A stretch of DNA of 64,000 nt from NCBI RefSeq assembly GCF_037893015.1, contig NC_133658.1, positions 141,589,822-141,653,821 of the forward strand. Reading direction: 5' to 3'. Positions within the stretch are counted from its first letter, which is position 1, and every line of letters begins with the position of its first letter. The stretch comes from Macrotis lagotis (lineage: Eukaryota > Chordata > Mammalia > Peramelemorphia > Peramelidae). The position numbers and the translations under genes were made by a program. The notes beneath the pieces were generated by a model that searched no databases, was not told the origin of the DNA, and was given only the letters and a program-made list of their open reading frames with translations. This document shows positions 23,106 through 33,869 of the stretch, piece after piece.

Positions 23106-23818
23106 TAATTTCAAATTCTCTCTCTCATTCTCATTCCCACCCCTCTGCAGAGGGAAGGGGAAGAGAGAAGGGAAAGCTTTCTTTTTTGTAACTTTGAAAC
23201 TCAACCCCATGTCTCAAAAAACCTATTTTAGAAATCAAGGCACTCCCATGCCTTCTTCCTGGTTTGGGGAGGAGAGGGGGGTTTAGGCAATGACTATGCT
23301 TTTCAATAGGTTATTGATTGGTAAGCTTCATGGTTCAGTTAGTTAGGAGAAAAAGGGAAGAAGATTTTTTTTTCTGGGAATGGGAAATTTAGATTTTGTC
23401 TTTCGGATGAAGCCTGTGCCCATGGCTAATATTTTGGTGTGATATGTATTTATTTAAACATCTATAGGACATTTTACATCTCTCTACTGACCTGGAGAGG
23501 TGGGAAAATGTTTCTATATTCTGAGATCTGGTACTGGTTAGGGTATCAATCTCAGCTTGGTAAATATTATATAAGAAAATTGTTTTCTGTGTTTGTGTTA
23601 GTGTCTACACTCTGAAATAGTAAGGTAATTTGATTGCTTAGAAAGAGATTTTGTTGACAAAAGAAAAAACTTTGTACTCTTCGTAAGTTGGGGATATAAT
23701 GTATTTCAAGTAATTTGGGAATATTGATTTTTACTATTGTTTAATTGGCATTTGTTTATACTATTTTTGAACTTTTGTTCACAACTTATGTGACATTCAT
23801 TATGTAATAATTTTGTTT
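23106..23818 (+). other. Rest of the LTR element interior, unassigned
   Basis: No retroviral frame is recognised. The sequence reads like a U-rich 3' UTR and could be CD164 3' UTR or residual element sequence; I cannot tell which. The plus frame at 23002-23286 is partly the CD164-like region. Confidence 0.4.
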
Positions 23819-23833
23819 AAAAAAAAGGGGATA
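23819..23833 (+). promoter_or_regulatory. Polypurine tract
   Basis: AAAAAAAAGGGGATA immediately upstream of the 3' LTR, the usual plus-strand primer position. Confidence 0.75.
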
Positions 23834-24088
23834 TGTTAGGTACTGTTGTGTGTGGCAGCATTGTAAACTATCACCTGGTGTCCTTGAGCACCAGAGCTTT
23901 GTTTTACTAAGTGCCAGGGGAGAGGGAATGGATTAGGGACTGGGAAGGATATTTAAGCACTTGTGTTTTGGTGAATAAGGGGAGACCTTGGAGACCTTGG
24001 TGTATAAAGGAGAAATTGTCTCTCTTGTCTCCTGCTCCTTCAATGCTCACCTGGGGAAAGATAAGGGAGTCCAGAAAGGGACTCAATA
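23834..24088 (+). repeat. 3' LTR of the CD164-carrying element
   Basis: About 255 bp starting TGTTAGGTACTGTTG and ending ACTCAATA before the GTACAG duplication. Homologous along its length to 22188-22446, with a TATA-like GATATTTAAGCAC at about 23949. Confidence 0.8.
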
Positions 24089-24094
24089 GTACAG

Positions 24095-24655
24095 TACAAA
24101 TAAATGCATTGGAAGGTGTAGGGAATGTTTTAGACCTATATTTAGAATTCAGAGAAATTTGACAAAATTTCTCAAGCTAAGTTAGTGGATAAGATGAAGA
24201 GATAAAGACAGGCTGATAATATAAATTATATTGTCTCCAAATTGTGTCAAATTATCAAATACCAAAAATTAATGAAACTGTCTCAACTAGGAGGAAGGTT
24301 TCTAATAGAAGTCTCTTTTAGATCTGTGCTGTTCAGCATTTTCCAAAAAAAAAGTCAATATCTAGAATTAAACCACAGAAGGCTTGTTTATCACATTTGT
24401 TGATCATTCAGATATATTTGGTAGGAGAAAAGGATTGCTAGCATATTCTTCAGAGATTTCTTATATTTTCTTGTTTTCAGTTCTTGGATTGTGATTTTGT
24501 GTTGGGACTCATCAGCTTCTTCCTGAACCCTTGAATAGATTGTGGGATTAGCTTGATTCTTTCTCTCCTGGAGTTTGGATGTTATCGCCACTGATAATCT
24601 GTGCTTTGTCAAAGTCCCTAGCTTGTGGTCGACAGGGATTTCATCTTGAGCTAGT
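24095..24655. other. Unassigned
   Basis: No gene seen. A minus frame at 24391-24612 (73 codons) has lysine-rich coiled-coil character and no recognised family; it may be a remnant of a LINE ORF1. Confidence 0.3.
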
Positions 24656-25180
24656 CTCTCTCCTTTCTTTGTTTAATCATTAATTTGGAGTTCATTGCAT
24701 CTTCTGCTTTGGTCTTAACAGTACGCAGGGGAGTTGTGGATCAAATTGGTCACAGGCCTCCTAAAAAGTTCAATTCAAATACTGAGTTTGCTTTGTTTCC
24801 TGTAGTACTCTATATCCCATCCCAAATCTCTGTTCAGACCCTTCTCTCTTCATACTCACTTGGTGACTTCATCAGGATTTCTTTTGATGATTGACCCAGA
24901 TCTAGTTTCTTTTATAAGTGAGCTCTAGACTTTCATGTCTACCTATTAGACATCTCAAACTATATATCTCATAGTCATCTCAAACTCAACTTGTCCAAAA
25001 CAGAAACTATTATTATTCTGTCTAAGCCTACAAATTTTTCTAATTTTACTCCTACTGTTGAGGAAATCAACATTCTTCTAGGTAATTCAGATTTACAGCC
25101 CTGATGATTTCAATTCTTCACTCTCATTTCATCCCATATATTCAGTCAATAGCCAATTTTGTTGTTTATACTTCCACTTT

Positions 25181-25186
<6 letters not shown>

Positions 25187-25266
<80 letters not shown>
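25187..25266. repeat. (AT)n microsatellite, ~40 units
   Basis: The longest pure dinucleotide tract in the window, inside the L2 at 24.7-26.7 kb. The open frame through it is an artefact. Confidence 0.97.
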
Positions 25267-25269
<3 letters not shown>

Positions 25270-25587
25270 ACCTCTCCACTTTTACAAAGTCACTACCCTA
25301 ATTTAGGTCCTCATTACTTCTCAGCTGAATTATTGAAATAGCCTTATATTTGTTCTACTTCTCAAGTCTCATCCAACCAATTAATTCCCTCTCATTCATT
25401 TTTCTTCAGTGATTTGAGTGCATGCTTCAATCTTTCTCTCCTTCCCATCTCTTGACTTCATACTAGGAGAATAAACTATATGTATTGATAGTCTTTCAAC
25501 TATCTTAACTTTTTAGTTCATCTTTACTCCATTATGTTCTTCTTCATTCTACCTCTGCTGCACATATAGTCAAATCATTGTCTTTGT

Positions 25588-25700
25588 CATCACCTTTAAA
25601 TACAGCCCTCCTTCACTTAAATCCAATTCCCTTGCATGTCTTGATATCACTTCCCTGAGGTTAGGTCCTCTTTGAGAAAAGAGCAACATAAAAAGAAATA
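25588..25700 (+). mobile_element. 3' fragment of long-tail SINE, plus
   Basis: ACTTAAATCCAATTCCCTTG and 'gtcctctttgagaa' match the 3' body seen at 28030-28130. Confidence 0.65.
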
Positions 25701-26124
25701 TAGCTACTTCTAATTATTCTCCTTACTTTTTTTTACAAACTTAGAAATTCCTTTATTCAATCTTTTATCATACTATCTTTCCCTATACTCTACAAAGACT
25801 AACTCATTTCTTTATTGTGATCTCCTTTCTGAACATCCATTAATTCTTTCCCAGGTCATCATCTCAGTACTGGCAACATTTTTTTTCTCATTACTATTTT
25901 GACCTTTGTATGAACCAACTCAACTCTACATTATCCCACATCTTCCATTCCCTGCTCATCTTTTAGTTTCTTGCTGATCCTACTTTGTCAATCCCCAAAA
26001 CTGGATTACTCATACCCAAGCAATCTTCTTTTCTTCTGTTTACATGTTATTGAATGGAGCTGAAGAAAATCACAAATACCAAGTTGATTTCATCCTTTAC
26101 AAATTTATTTAACTCAATCTTATC

Positions 26125-26390
26125 TTTGAGCAGCAATGGCTAGAACTCTGAGTCTAGAGTCAGGGAATCATCTTTTGGAGTTCAAATCTGGTCTCAGATT
26201 CTTGCTGTGTGTGACCCTGGGCAAATCACTTAATCCTCGTTGCCTCATATTCCTCATCTGTAAAATGAAATGGAGAAAGGAATGTCAAAACCATTCCCTT
26301 GGTTTTTTTTATCAAAAACAAAACAAAACAAAAACCCAAAAGTGATCACAGAGAGTCAGATACAATTGAAAATGAATAAACTGAACCTTT
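26125..26390 (+). mobile_element. SINE with long 3' body, plus
   Basis: CTCTGAGTCTAGAGTCAGGG, CTGTGTGTGACCCTGGGCAA, CATCTGTAAAATGAAATGG and GAGAGTCAGATACAATTG are in order. An A-rich expansion replaces part of the body. Confidence 0.75.
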
Positions 26391-27189
26391 GTTGCAATAA
26401 GGCCTGCCTTTGCACTGTCTCCCACTTATGGAAGGATCTCCCTCTTCACATAACTTCTTAGTTTTCCTGGCTTCCTTCAAGTCTCAGATCTCATAAACTA
26501 TCTTCTTCATTCCATGTCCAGTTTTGAGGACCTTCTTCATGTATGAGTCTATTTATTTACATACTCTCTTTCTTCTTCGAATGTGAATTGCCTGACAGCA
26601 GGTACTTTTATATACATATATGTCTATCTATATCTATATTTCCAGCACTTTAACATGGTGTGAGCACATAGTGACTCTTGAAAAGTCCTAATTATAGTAT
26701 ATTAATGTAATTTAATGAATAAAAGCATGAAATGATGCATTATAATGGTTCAGAATGTGATAGTCAGAACAAGGAAAACAATATACAAAAGACTTAAGCA
26801 TTATCAAACAAAGTTGAATATTATAAAGTTATGATGATCAAAGAAGAGATATGAGAAAATATTTCTCCTTCCCTTGTTGAAAAGACAGGGTACTATGCCT
26901 AGAACTCTACAATGTCATAGTTTTTGATAAGTTGTTTAGTTTTTAGAACTTTTTTTTTCCTTCTTTTTATTCTTTATTATAAGGCATGACTCCCTAGAAA
27001 TTGGGTAGGATGTGAGGAGGAATATTAATGAGTAATATAAGTGATATAAAAGAAAAAAATAACATTTATTTTTAAAAATCCAATTTACAAGTTGTGGCCT
27101 AGTATTTAGTCTAATCTTTCTTGATTTATGAGTCATCAAAGATTAAATTATGTTCTTATAGTTTTAACTATATTTTCTATATTCTACAT

Positions 27190-27330
27190 TTTTTTTTGGT
27201 TTTTGCATGGCAATGGGGTTAAGTGACTTGTCCACAGTCACACAGCTAGGTGTATCTGCAGTTGGATTTGAACTCAGGTCCTCCTGACTCCAGGGCCATT
27301 GCTCTATCCACTGCACCAAGTACCTGTCCC
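27190..27330 (-). mobile_element. Marsupial SINE, minus
   Basis: Poly-T, GGCAATGGGGTTAAGTGACT, CTCCTGACTCCAGGGCC, then CACTGCACCAAGTACCTG. Surrounding 26.7-27.9 kb is otherwise unassigned. Confidence 0.9.
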
Positions 27331-27870
27331 TAGTTTACTATATTCTAATGCTTTGAATAATTGGTAATTGCTATAAGTTGATTTAATTAGCCCAAATATT
27401 CAATTAAATGAAATGTCTTATTTTCTAGCTGCTACTGATAAATTGCAGTCTAGAGGATATTAGAGGTTAAAAATAGTGCTATTCAACCAATCAGCCAATA
27501 GTATTTGGTTGAAAATGTTAAAAATTTTAGACAGTAGAATCAGGAGGAGGAAGAGGAAGAGTAGGAGAGACCTGGAGGACACCAACATGAGCAAGTTGAA
27601 ATCAATACAGAAGGATAAAGTTTGTCAGTTAATGATCTTCATGTAATCTAGTGATTTTATGTCTAAAAATGACTAAAAGTTGGCAACAGGCAATTTTTTC
27701 AAAATATTGAACTTTATTTATGATAAAGTATTAAGGAGTTATTAGACAGAAGTTAGAACAACTATACAATGGACACAAAGATACTCAAGATGAAAAACAA
27801 TTGGTTTAGATACCATACAGTAATTTTGTGATAATCTAGCACTTGACCCAGTCAGTATTAGTGTACTGGC

Positions 27871-28130
27871 GTAGCTAGGTGGTGTAATGGATAGAGTCAG
27901 ACACTAGCTATGTGACCTTGGGCAAGTCATTTCATCCTGATTGCCTCACATCCAAGGCTATCTCCAGTCATCTTGATTCATATCTGGTCTTTGGACCTAG
28001 ATGACTCTGAAGGAGAAAGTGAGGCTGGTGACATTGCACAGCATCTCCTCACTCAAATCCAATTCAGATGCTTGTCATGGCATCAACTCCCCTAATGTCA
28101 TGGTCTTCTTTGAGAATAAAGGACGGACAT
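27871..28130 (+). mobile_element. Long-tail marsupial SINE, plus
   Basis: Begins GTAGCTAGGTGGTGTAATGG. A deletion removes the middle of the head. It then has the CTATCTCCAGTCATC, GTGAGGCTGGTGACATTGC and AATGTCATGGTCTTCTTTG body. Confidence 0.85.
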
Positions 28131-28299
28131 CATCCACTCTGCTGCCCCATGGAATCTGGATCATTAGGCACTGGGGAACAGGCAAAAGAAAATTTTGTTC
28201 TATAATTATTGCTTGGAAGTTCAGAGCAGCAACACGCTTGAATTTTCATAGCAGGAGTTCATGGATGGCATGACAGAATTATGATGTGACTGCATAGAG

Positions 28300-30180
28300 A
28301 AGCTAAAGGTCCAAATATTGAAGATGTAAGAAGAGTTGAAAGAGTCAGAATGATTTAAGGATTTTTACAAGTTTACTTACAATTTTTCAAAGAATCCAGG
28401 ACAAAAGATATTAGATCTAGAAATGGCTATTGACTACTAGAATTTAGTACTTAATGGAAGATTTAAATTCTTAGACTTATGGAGCAAATTTTTGTTGGAA
28501 CATCTTAAATAATTAACACTTAAAGATACCTAGAATCTCCTTTTAGACTTTAGTAAAATGATAGCGGATGGCATGTCTTAATTATGATAGAGGGGCATGA
28601 CCCATTCTTTTTGATGACTTTGTAGAAGCCACACACTCTCAAGACAAGAATTTAACCCTGAAGGAATCCTCTAGTGTATACATGGTCTGCACAATAAATA
28701 CAATGGAAAATTGCAGTCAATTTCTGCAGAGGGTTGAGACAAAACAAGGATACATCTTGGATCATAGTGTATTTCCTTTTTCTGATGGTAGTTGGGCTTT
28801 GCCAGTTATAATTCTGACATAGTGGATTTCAGTTTATCTCTATAAACCTTCCTATTTTATTCTTTAAATTTTATTGTTGATTGTTTTGAGATTTCTAAGG
28901 TTGTATAAAGCAAAATGCTATGTTCATAAGAAAACTGCTTGGCATAAGAATTAAACAGATCAGTATAAAAAAACCCAACTTCATAAACATACTTTGGGCT
29001 AGTTGTGAAGACTATGCTGATAGCACCTCCTAAATTAAGTGTTAAGTGTACTCAAACTGAGTTGGTGTTTTGTTTTTTTATACCCTTGACAAATCACATA
29101 CATCATCCACATTAGTTGATTATCTGATGAAAGCAAATGTAAAAATAACTAATGGAAAAAATTATTAGAATAGCTAGGTATCCTGTAAAAATAAAAACCT
29201 GTAAATAATAATCTGTAAAAGGTATGTTGTACTTCAGCTCTTTAATTTTCAAACAGTTGAAAGTACCATAGAATTATTCTATACTTAATACAATGTTTAT
29301 GCAAGAGAGCTGTGCTAAGAAAAGCAATCCATGTATTGTAGGTCTTTATTGTTCTCTATGATATCTATTATATAATTCGATTTCATTGCAATTTTGAAAT
29401 GACTGTCTGTCTAATAATTTGAAATACTGAATTTGTGTTCTGGATATTTTAGATAACCACACCATACAATATTCTAAATTAGGTAGGAGTTTTTCAGTCA
29501 TCATACTTTTAGTTCAGCAAAGAGATTTCCCTTACTTATCCAGGGAAGTATGAATCTAATATCTAATTTAGGGTAGCCATTGTGATGAACTGTTAAATTC
29601 AGTCTTTGCAAACAGGTACTGCTGCTTCAGAAAATGTACATTTTGATCACTTCTCACTTTGCTGAACTTTACTTTAATGACAAATCACCATGGTTGCCAA
29701 ATATTGGTTTCAGAAGGGCTATCAAACAAGCACAGATTAGATGCAAATTGCTGCACTATTACTTTTATTTACCACAAATAAATTAGAACTGTTTTCACAT
29801 CAAAGCAGAATTTTAGTTTTGTTTGTTTTCACAATATAAGACCCATGACATTTTTAAATATTGAAACTGATCATTTTACTTTTATTCCCTGACTTGTGGA
29901 GAAGAGATTATTATTGTCTTTTTGAAATAAAAATTCCATAAAGCAAGTTAAATTTGTCATACTTTAGATGTTCAACACCAATTGTCTTTTCTTAGTCTAA
30001 GTGTCTTTACTGAGTAAACCTAACCATAAGCCTGTCAAGGTCAAAGTGAGTATCGAAATCATCAAGTGGAGAGTGCTTTGTAACAGCAGCATGGTTTTAT
30101 GCTGAAATGATTTTAGGAAAAAATGAAATTATAACTGCTTATTTTTAACTCTTTGCTTGGAAGTTGACTAAAAAGACTTC
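28300..30180. other. Repeat-poor intronic block
   Basis: I found no recognisable transposon, microsatellite or exon in this stretch, unlike the rest of the window. Candidate splice acceptors near 29494 and 29602 do not open into an ADAM-like frame. Confidence 0.45.
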
Positions 30181-30202
30181 CCCCATAAGTAACAGTATGG
30201 CT

Positions 30203-30360
30203 TTTTTTTTTTAGGTTTTTGCAAGACAAATGGGGTTAAGTGGCTTGCCCAAGACTACATAGCTAGGTAATTGTTAAATGTCTGAGGTGGGATTTGAACT
30301 CAGCTACTCCTGACTCCAGGGCCAGTTCTCTATCCACTGTGCCACCTAGCTGCCCCAATA
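30203..30360 (-). mobile_element. Marsupial SINE, minus
   Basis: Poly-T, CAAGACAAATGGGGTTAAGT through CCACCTAGCTGCCCC. The flanks show an imperfect AGTATGGCTTTT / AGTATTGCTTTT duplication. Confidence 0.92.
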
Positions 30361-30415
30361 GTATTGCTTTTAAAAATTATTCAGTCATAATTATTTCTAG
30401 ACTTCCCCCTTCAAG

Positions 30416-30565
30416 GGGCAGCTAGGTGGCACAGTGGATAGAGTGCAGACCCTGGAGTCAGGAGGACCTAAGTTCAAATCTGGCTTCAGTCTCTTAATAA
30501 TCACCTAACTGTGTGACCTTGGACTTAACCCCTCCACCTTGCAAAAAACAAAAACAAAACCCAAA
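30416..30565 (+). mobile_element. Marsupial SINE, plus
   Basis: GGGGCAGCTAGGTGGCACAG at 30416, ending CCACCTTGCAAAAAAC and an A-rich tail. It lies only ~55 bp from the previous SINE in the opposite orientation, forming an inverted pair. Confidence 0.92.
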
Positions 30566-30569
30566 AAAG

Positions 30570-31937
30570 TCCTACCAATTAATGAAAAAGTTAACATTTC
30601 ATTCAAGCTATTGGAATTGGCCATTCAGATAAAACAAAAATAAAACTTTTTTTCTGCTTTCCATATTTCTTTTTTCCCTTTTTTTAAAAAAATTGAATTA
30701 TGAGAACTTTTAAAAAGCTTGTTAGGCATGCTGTTATGTTAATTGTCTTAAAGGTGTTTGAGTTTTGTTACTTTTCTATATTGATGTATCATGTGTTCTA
30801 TATTTGGAAATAAGATCTCCTTAGCTTTGATTTCAATATCACTTTTATCTTTCCTCAAAGTCTAATTTTGGCTAGTGGCCTTGTGCCTTGGTATCTTAAA
30901 GATTATTCCTTTCTGAATCTAAGATCTTTTCAACAAAATAGTTTTGTCATCAATTTGGTACTGTAATTATAAACAAAAATACATAAAACTTAGAAAAATT
31001 ATGTTGCATAAAAATTAAGGCTGTTCACTTTATGATGGCATTTCAAAATTTAATAAAACTATTACTAAGGTTGAAAAAATATTGATTAAGTGAGATGTGG
31101 TTATGCTATGGAGAAATGCTTGGTTACAGGGAATATTTTGTACTGAAAAATTCTCACACGTGTGGCCCTGTGTTAACTCTTTGTGTGTGTGTATATATAT
31201 ATATGTGTATGTGAATGTGTGTGCATTAAAAGTTGGATTGCTTTAATTCATAAATGTTTCAGTCCTCACTCTGATCATTAGTTTTGGTTTTTAACCTGTT
31301 CCACAAATTCAGTTTTCTTTTTTTTCAGATGTAAAAAAAATGCTTTAAATTGTAATGTTAATACTAAAATGTATAAAATTAGAAGTATACATATATTAAA
31401 AAAATTTGAGATCAAAATTGTCTTTTGTGAATATCATCATCTGCATATCTCTATAAGTTTACTTGTGATTTCTTATTACTATCAGAGGCAATAAAGTTTC
31501 AGTGGAATGGCCTCATAAAAAGAGACAGTATTCAAAATTTTAAGAGACCCTATATAGACATTAAAATGTTAATAAGCCAATTCATGACTTCATTTAATAT
31601 TTTTTAAGTCATTGTAAACTAGTGAGCATTAAATTTTTTATCCAAGTATGTATTCTGTAGCATTTGTCTTTATGCTATGTGGACTGAAAAATTATCTGAT
31701 AATAAATTGTAGTTACTAAATAATTCAGAGAATATTTGGTGGATTTGTTTCTTATTAACACATCAAAATAATCATGCTAAGTTCACCTCCATTACATTGA
31801 ATATATTTATCACCAAATCCCAGGTTTATATTTAGGAAAAGTAGATTTTGTACTTTTTGTTCAAAGTAATATGTTACTAATTGAAAAATATTATGACTAA
31901 AATTGTTCTCATTTATTTTTACATGTTTTTATGACAG
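30570..31937. other. Intron 2 remainder, mostly unassigned
   Basis: AT-rich sequence with no recognisable repeat apart from a short mixed GT/AT tract at about 31181-31224. No exon before 31938. Confidence 0.4.
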
Positions 31938-31993
31938 GTAACTTACAGCATTTCAGTAGGAGGGAAATCATATATTTTGCTCCTAAAACAAAA
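31938..31993 (+). CDS. ADAM18-like: ADAM gene coding exon 3: prodomain
   Basis: A 56-nt exon between ...ATGACAG and GTAAGT. It encodes VTYSISVGGKSYILLLKQ and two bases of the next codon. The pattern Y-x-I-x-x-x-G-K-x-Y-x-x-x-L-x-K-Q is the conserved beta-strand pair of the ADAM prodomain (compare ADAM18, ADAM2). The split codon AA/A gives Lys at the join with exon 4. The exon is short, and its frame alone would not be significant; the phase match supports it. Confidence 0.85.
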
Positions 31994-32389
31994 GTAAGTT
32001 TAATTTTACTTTCACCTCATATATTAATTCATATTCTTTTGGGCATATCCATTAACTAAAACTCATTTTTCTCATGAAAATATTTTTATTATTTGACTTT
32101 TGAAATTTTCTGGATTGATGGATAACATTTATTTTTTAATACTTTGGATCTCCTTACCTCATATTTCTGACTTTTTAAGAACATGAAATTTAGAATTTAA
32201 AATATCTTTACCAGATATTTGAACCATGTATTCATAGCAAAAAACTAAGTATTTAGGGAGAAAGTGGGGAGACACATTAAGAGATAGATGTTCTCTTCTG
32301 ATGTACTTCCAACATGTTAATTATGTCATAATATGTAGAACATTACAATATTTAAAAGCAAAAATTTTAATTGATGTAAATGTTGTATA

Positions 32390-32590
32390 GTGCTTTGGAT
32401 CTGAGCTTAAATGACCTGTGTTTTGAGTCCCAACTCTGTTATTTCATAGGTGTGTGGCTTTGTACAAGACTTATTGAATCTTAGTTTTTTCCACTGTAAA
32501 AAAGATCATATTGCATGCTATCACTGACCTCATAAGAGATGAGGAATTTTGAAAATGTTTTATAAATTATAAAGCTATGTGAATTTCAAC
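32390..32590 (+). mobile_element. MIR-type SINE, plus
   Basis: 'tttgagtcccaactctgttattt', GTGTGTGGCTTTGTACAAG, 'ccactgtaaaaaagatca' and a 'tataaagctatgtgaa' end follow MIR order. Diverged. Confidence 0.6.
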
Positions 32591-32829
32591 CATTAAGTTA
32601 ATGGAAGACCAATAGTATATAGGTTTTATTTTAATGTATCTGCAATCTCATTAATAACGGTAATTCCTCCACAAAGTATAGTGCAATCTATTCATGCTTT
32701 CTTGCTCTCTTAAGACATAAGCAAGGAAACTTCATTTGCTAAAAGGCAAAATATGTAAATGAATATCAATACCAAACATATGTATATATACATATATATG
32801 TATTTGTATAAATGCCAAGTGGTATAACA

Positions 32830-33865
32830 TTTATTCTTAAAGGGAAAATTAAATAAATTATAGAAGAAATAAACTATAAAACTTTTTTAGTGGAGGATCT
32901 CAAATTTTTCCTCTCAGAACTAGAGAAATCTAACCATAAAATAAGAAAGAAGTTGAGGTGATAAATGAAATTTTAGAAAAGTTAGATATGAGAGCCCTCT
33001 GGAAAGGGTTGAATGCATATAGAAAGGAATATCCATTTTTCTCAGCTGTACCTGGCACCTTCATCAAAAATGATCATATATTAAGACATAAATATCTCAC
33101 AAATGCAGAAAATCAGAATTATTAAGTGCATCCTTTCCAGATTATAATGCAAATAAAGATCCTTGGAAGTACAGTTTAAAAATTAAATGGAAACCAGATA
33201 GTTTAATACTAAAGAGTGAATGAGTCAAAGAACAAATCAGAGAAACAATAATTTCATTAAAGATAATGACAAGAGTAAGACATCATGTCAATATTTGGGC
33301 ATCAAATAAAGCAATATTTAGGATAAATTTTATATCTCTTAATGCTTAATAAAAATGTGAAAGATCATATCAATGAATTATGTATGCAACTGAAGAAAAT
33401 CTAGAAAAAAATTCCCAATAGAGCACTAATATGGAAATCCTCAAAATGAAAGGGCATATTAATGAAACTGAAAGTTAAAAAATTGGACTAATAAAATTAG
33501 GAGCTGGTTTTATGAAATAATCAATAAAATAGAAAAATCTTTGTTTAATTTGATTTAATAGAGAAAACCAAATTACCAGCATCAAAAATGAAAATGTTGA
33601 ATGAATCACTAATGAAGATAAATCAAAGCAATTATTGCCCAATTATTTACTAATAAAATGGACAATTCAAGTGAAATGGATATTTATAAAACTATAAGTT
33701 GCTCTTGTTAAAAGAAGAGATTATTTAAATAGCTCTTAGAAAAAAGAAATTAAACCATAAATGAGCTCCCTAAGAAATAATCCTCAGAACCAGATGGATT
33801 TATAAGTGAATTACACCAAACATTTAAAGAACAATTCTAATATTTCATTAACTATCCAAAAAAAA
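32830..33865 (+). mobile_element. L1 ORF2 fragment (late EN to RT start), plus
   Basis: Contains 'gatcatatattaagacataa', AATTAGGAGCTGGTTTTATG, AAAATGGACAATTCAAGTGA, AATGAGCTCCCTAAGAAATA, 'cagaaccagatggatttataagtg' and 'caaacatttaaagaacaattc' in L1 order. It truncates before the RT core. Many stops. Confidence 0.75.
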
Positions 33866-33869
33866 TAAA

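Larger units (their letters stand above)
22182..24094 (+). mobile_element. Small LTR retrovirus-like element carrying a CD164-like segment
   Basis: Two related LTRs (22188-22446 and 23834-24088) flank 1.39 kb, and a perfect 6-bp duplication GTACAG borders the element (22182-22187, 24089-24094). A Lys-type primer binding site follows the 5' LTR, and a polypurine tract precedes the 3' LTR. A 6-bp duplication with a Lys primer is typical of class II (beta-like) retroelements. No gag, pro or pol was recognised. Instead, 22739-23105 resembles the coding part of cellular CD164. The LTRs differ at many positions, so the insertion is old. Oriented the same way as the host ADAM gene, within intron 2. 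Confidence 0.75.
24660..26690 (+). mobile_element. L2-type LINE, plus, with later insertions
   Basis: Sense L2 pieces run from the RT region (CTTCTCTCTTCATACTCACT, TCATCTCAAACTCAACTTGT) through 'taggtcctcattacttctcagctg' to the 3' end (CTTCCTTCAAGTCTCAG, CCTGACAGCAGGTAC). Interrupted by an (AT)n tract, a SINE tail at 25588-25700 and a SINE at 26125-26390. 25700-26110 is only weakly L2-like. Confidence 0.65.

Noticed and set aside
25159..25341. 60-codon frame through Ile-Tyr repeats
   Set aside because: It is an (AT)n microsatellite within an L2.
29480..29620. Polypyrimidine/AG sites that might define an extra ADAM exon
   Set aside because: The frames behind them have stops or do not resemble a prodomain. 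Exon 2 at 14691 already joins exon 3 in phase.
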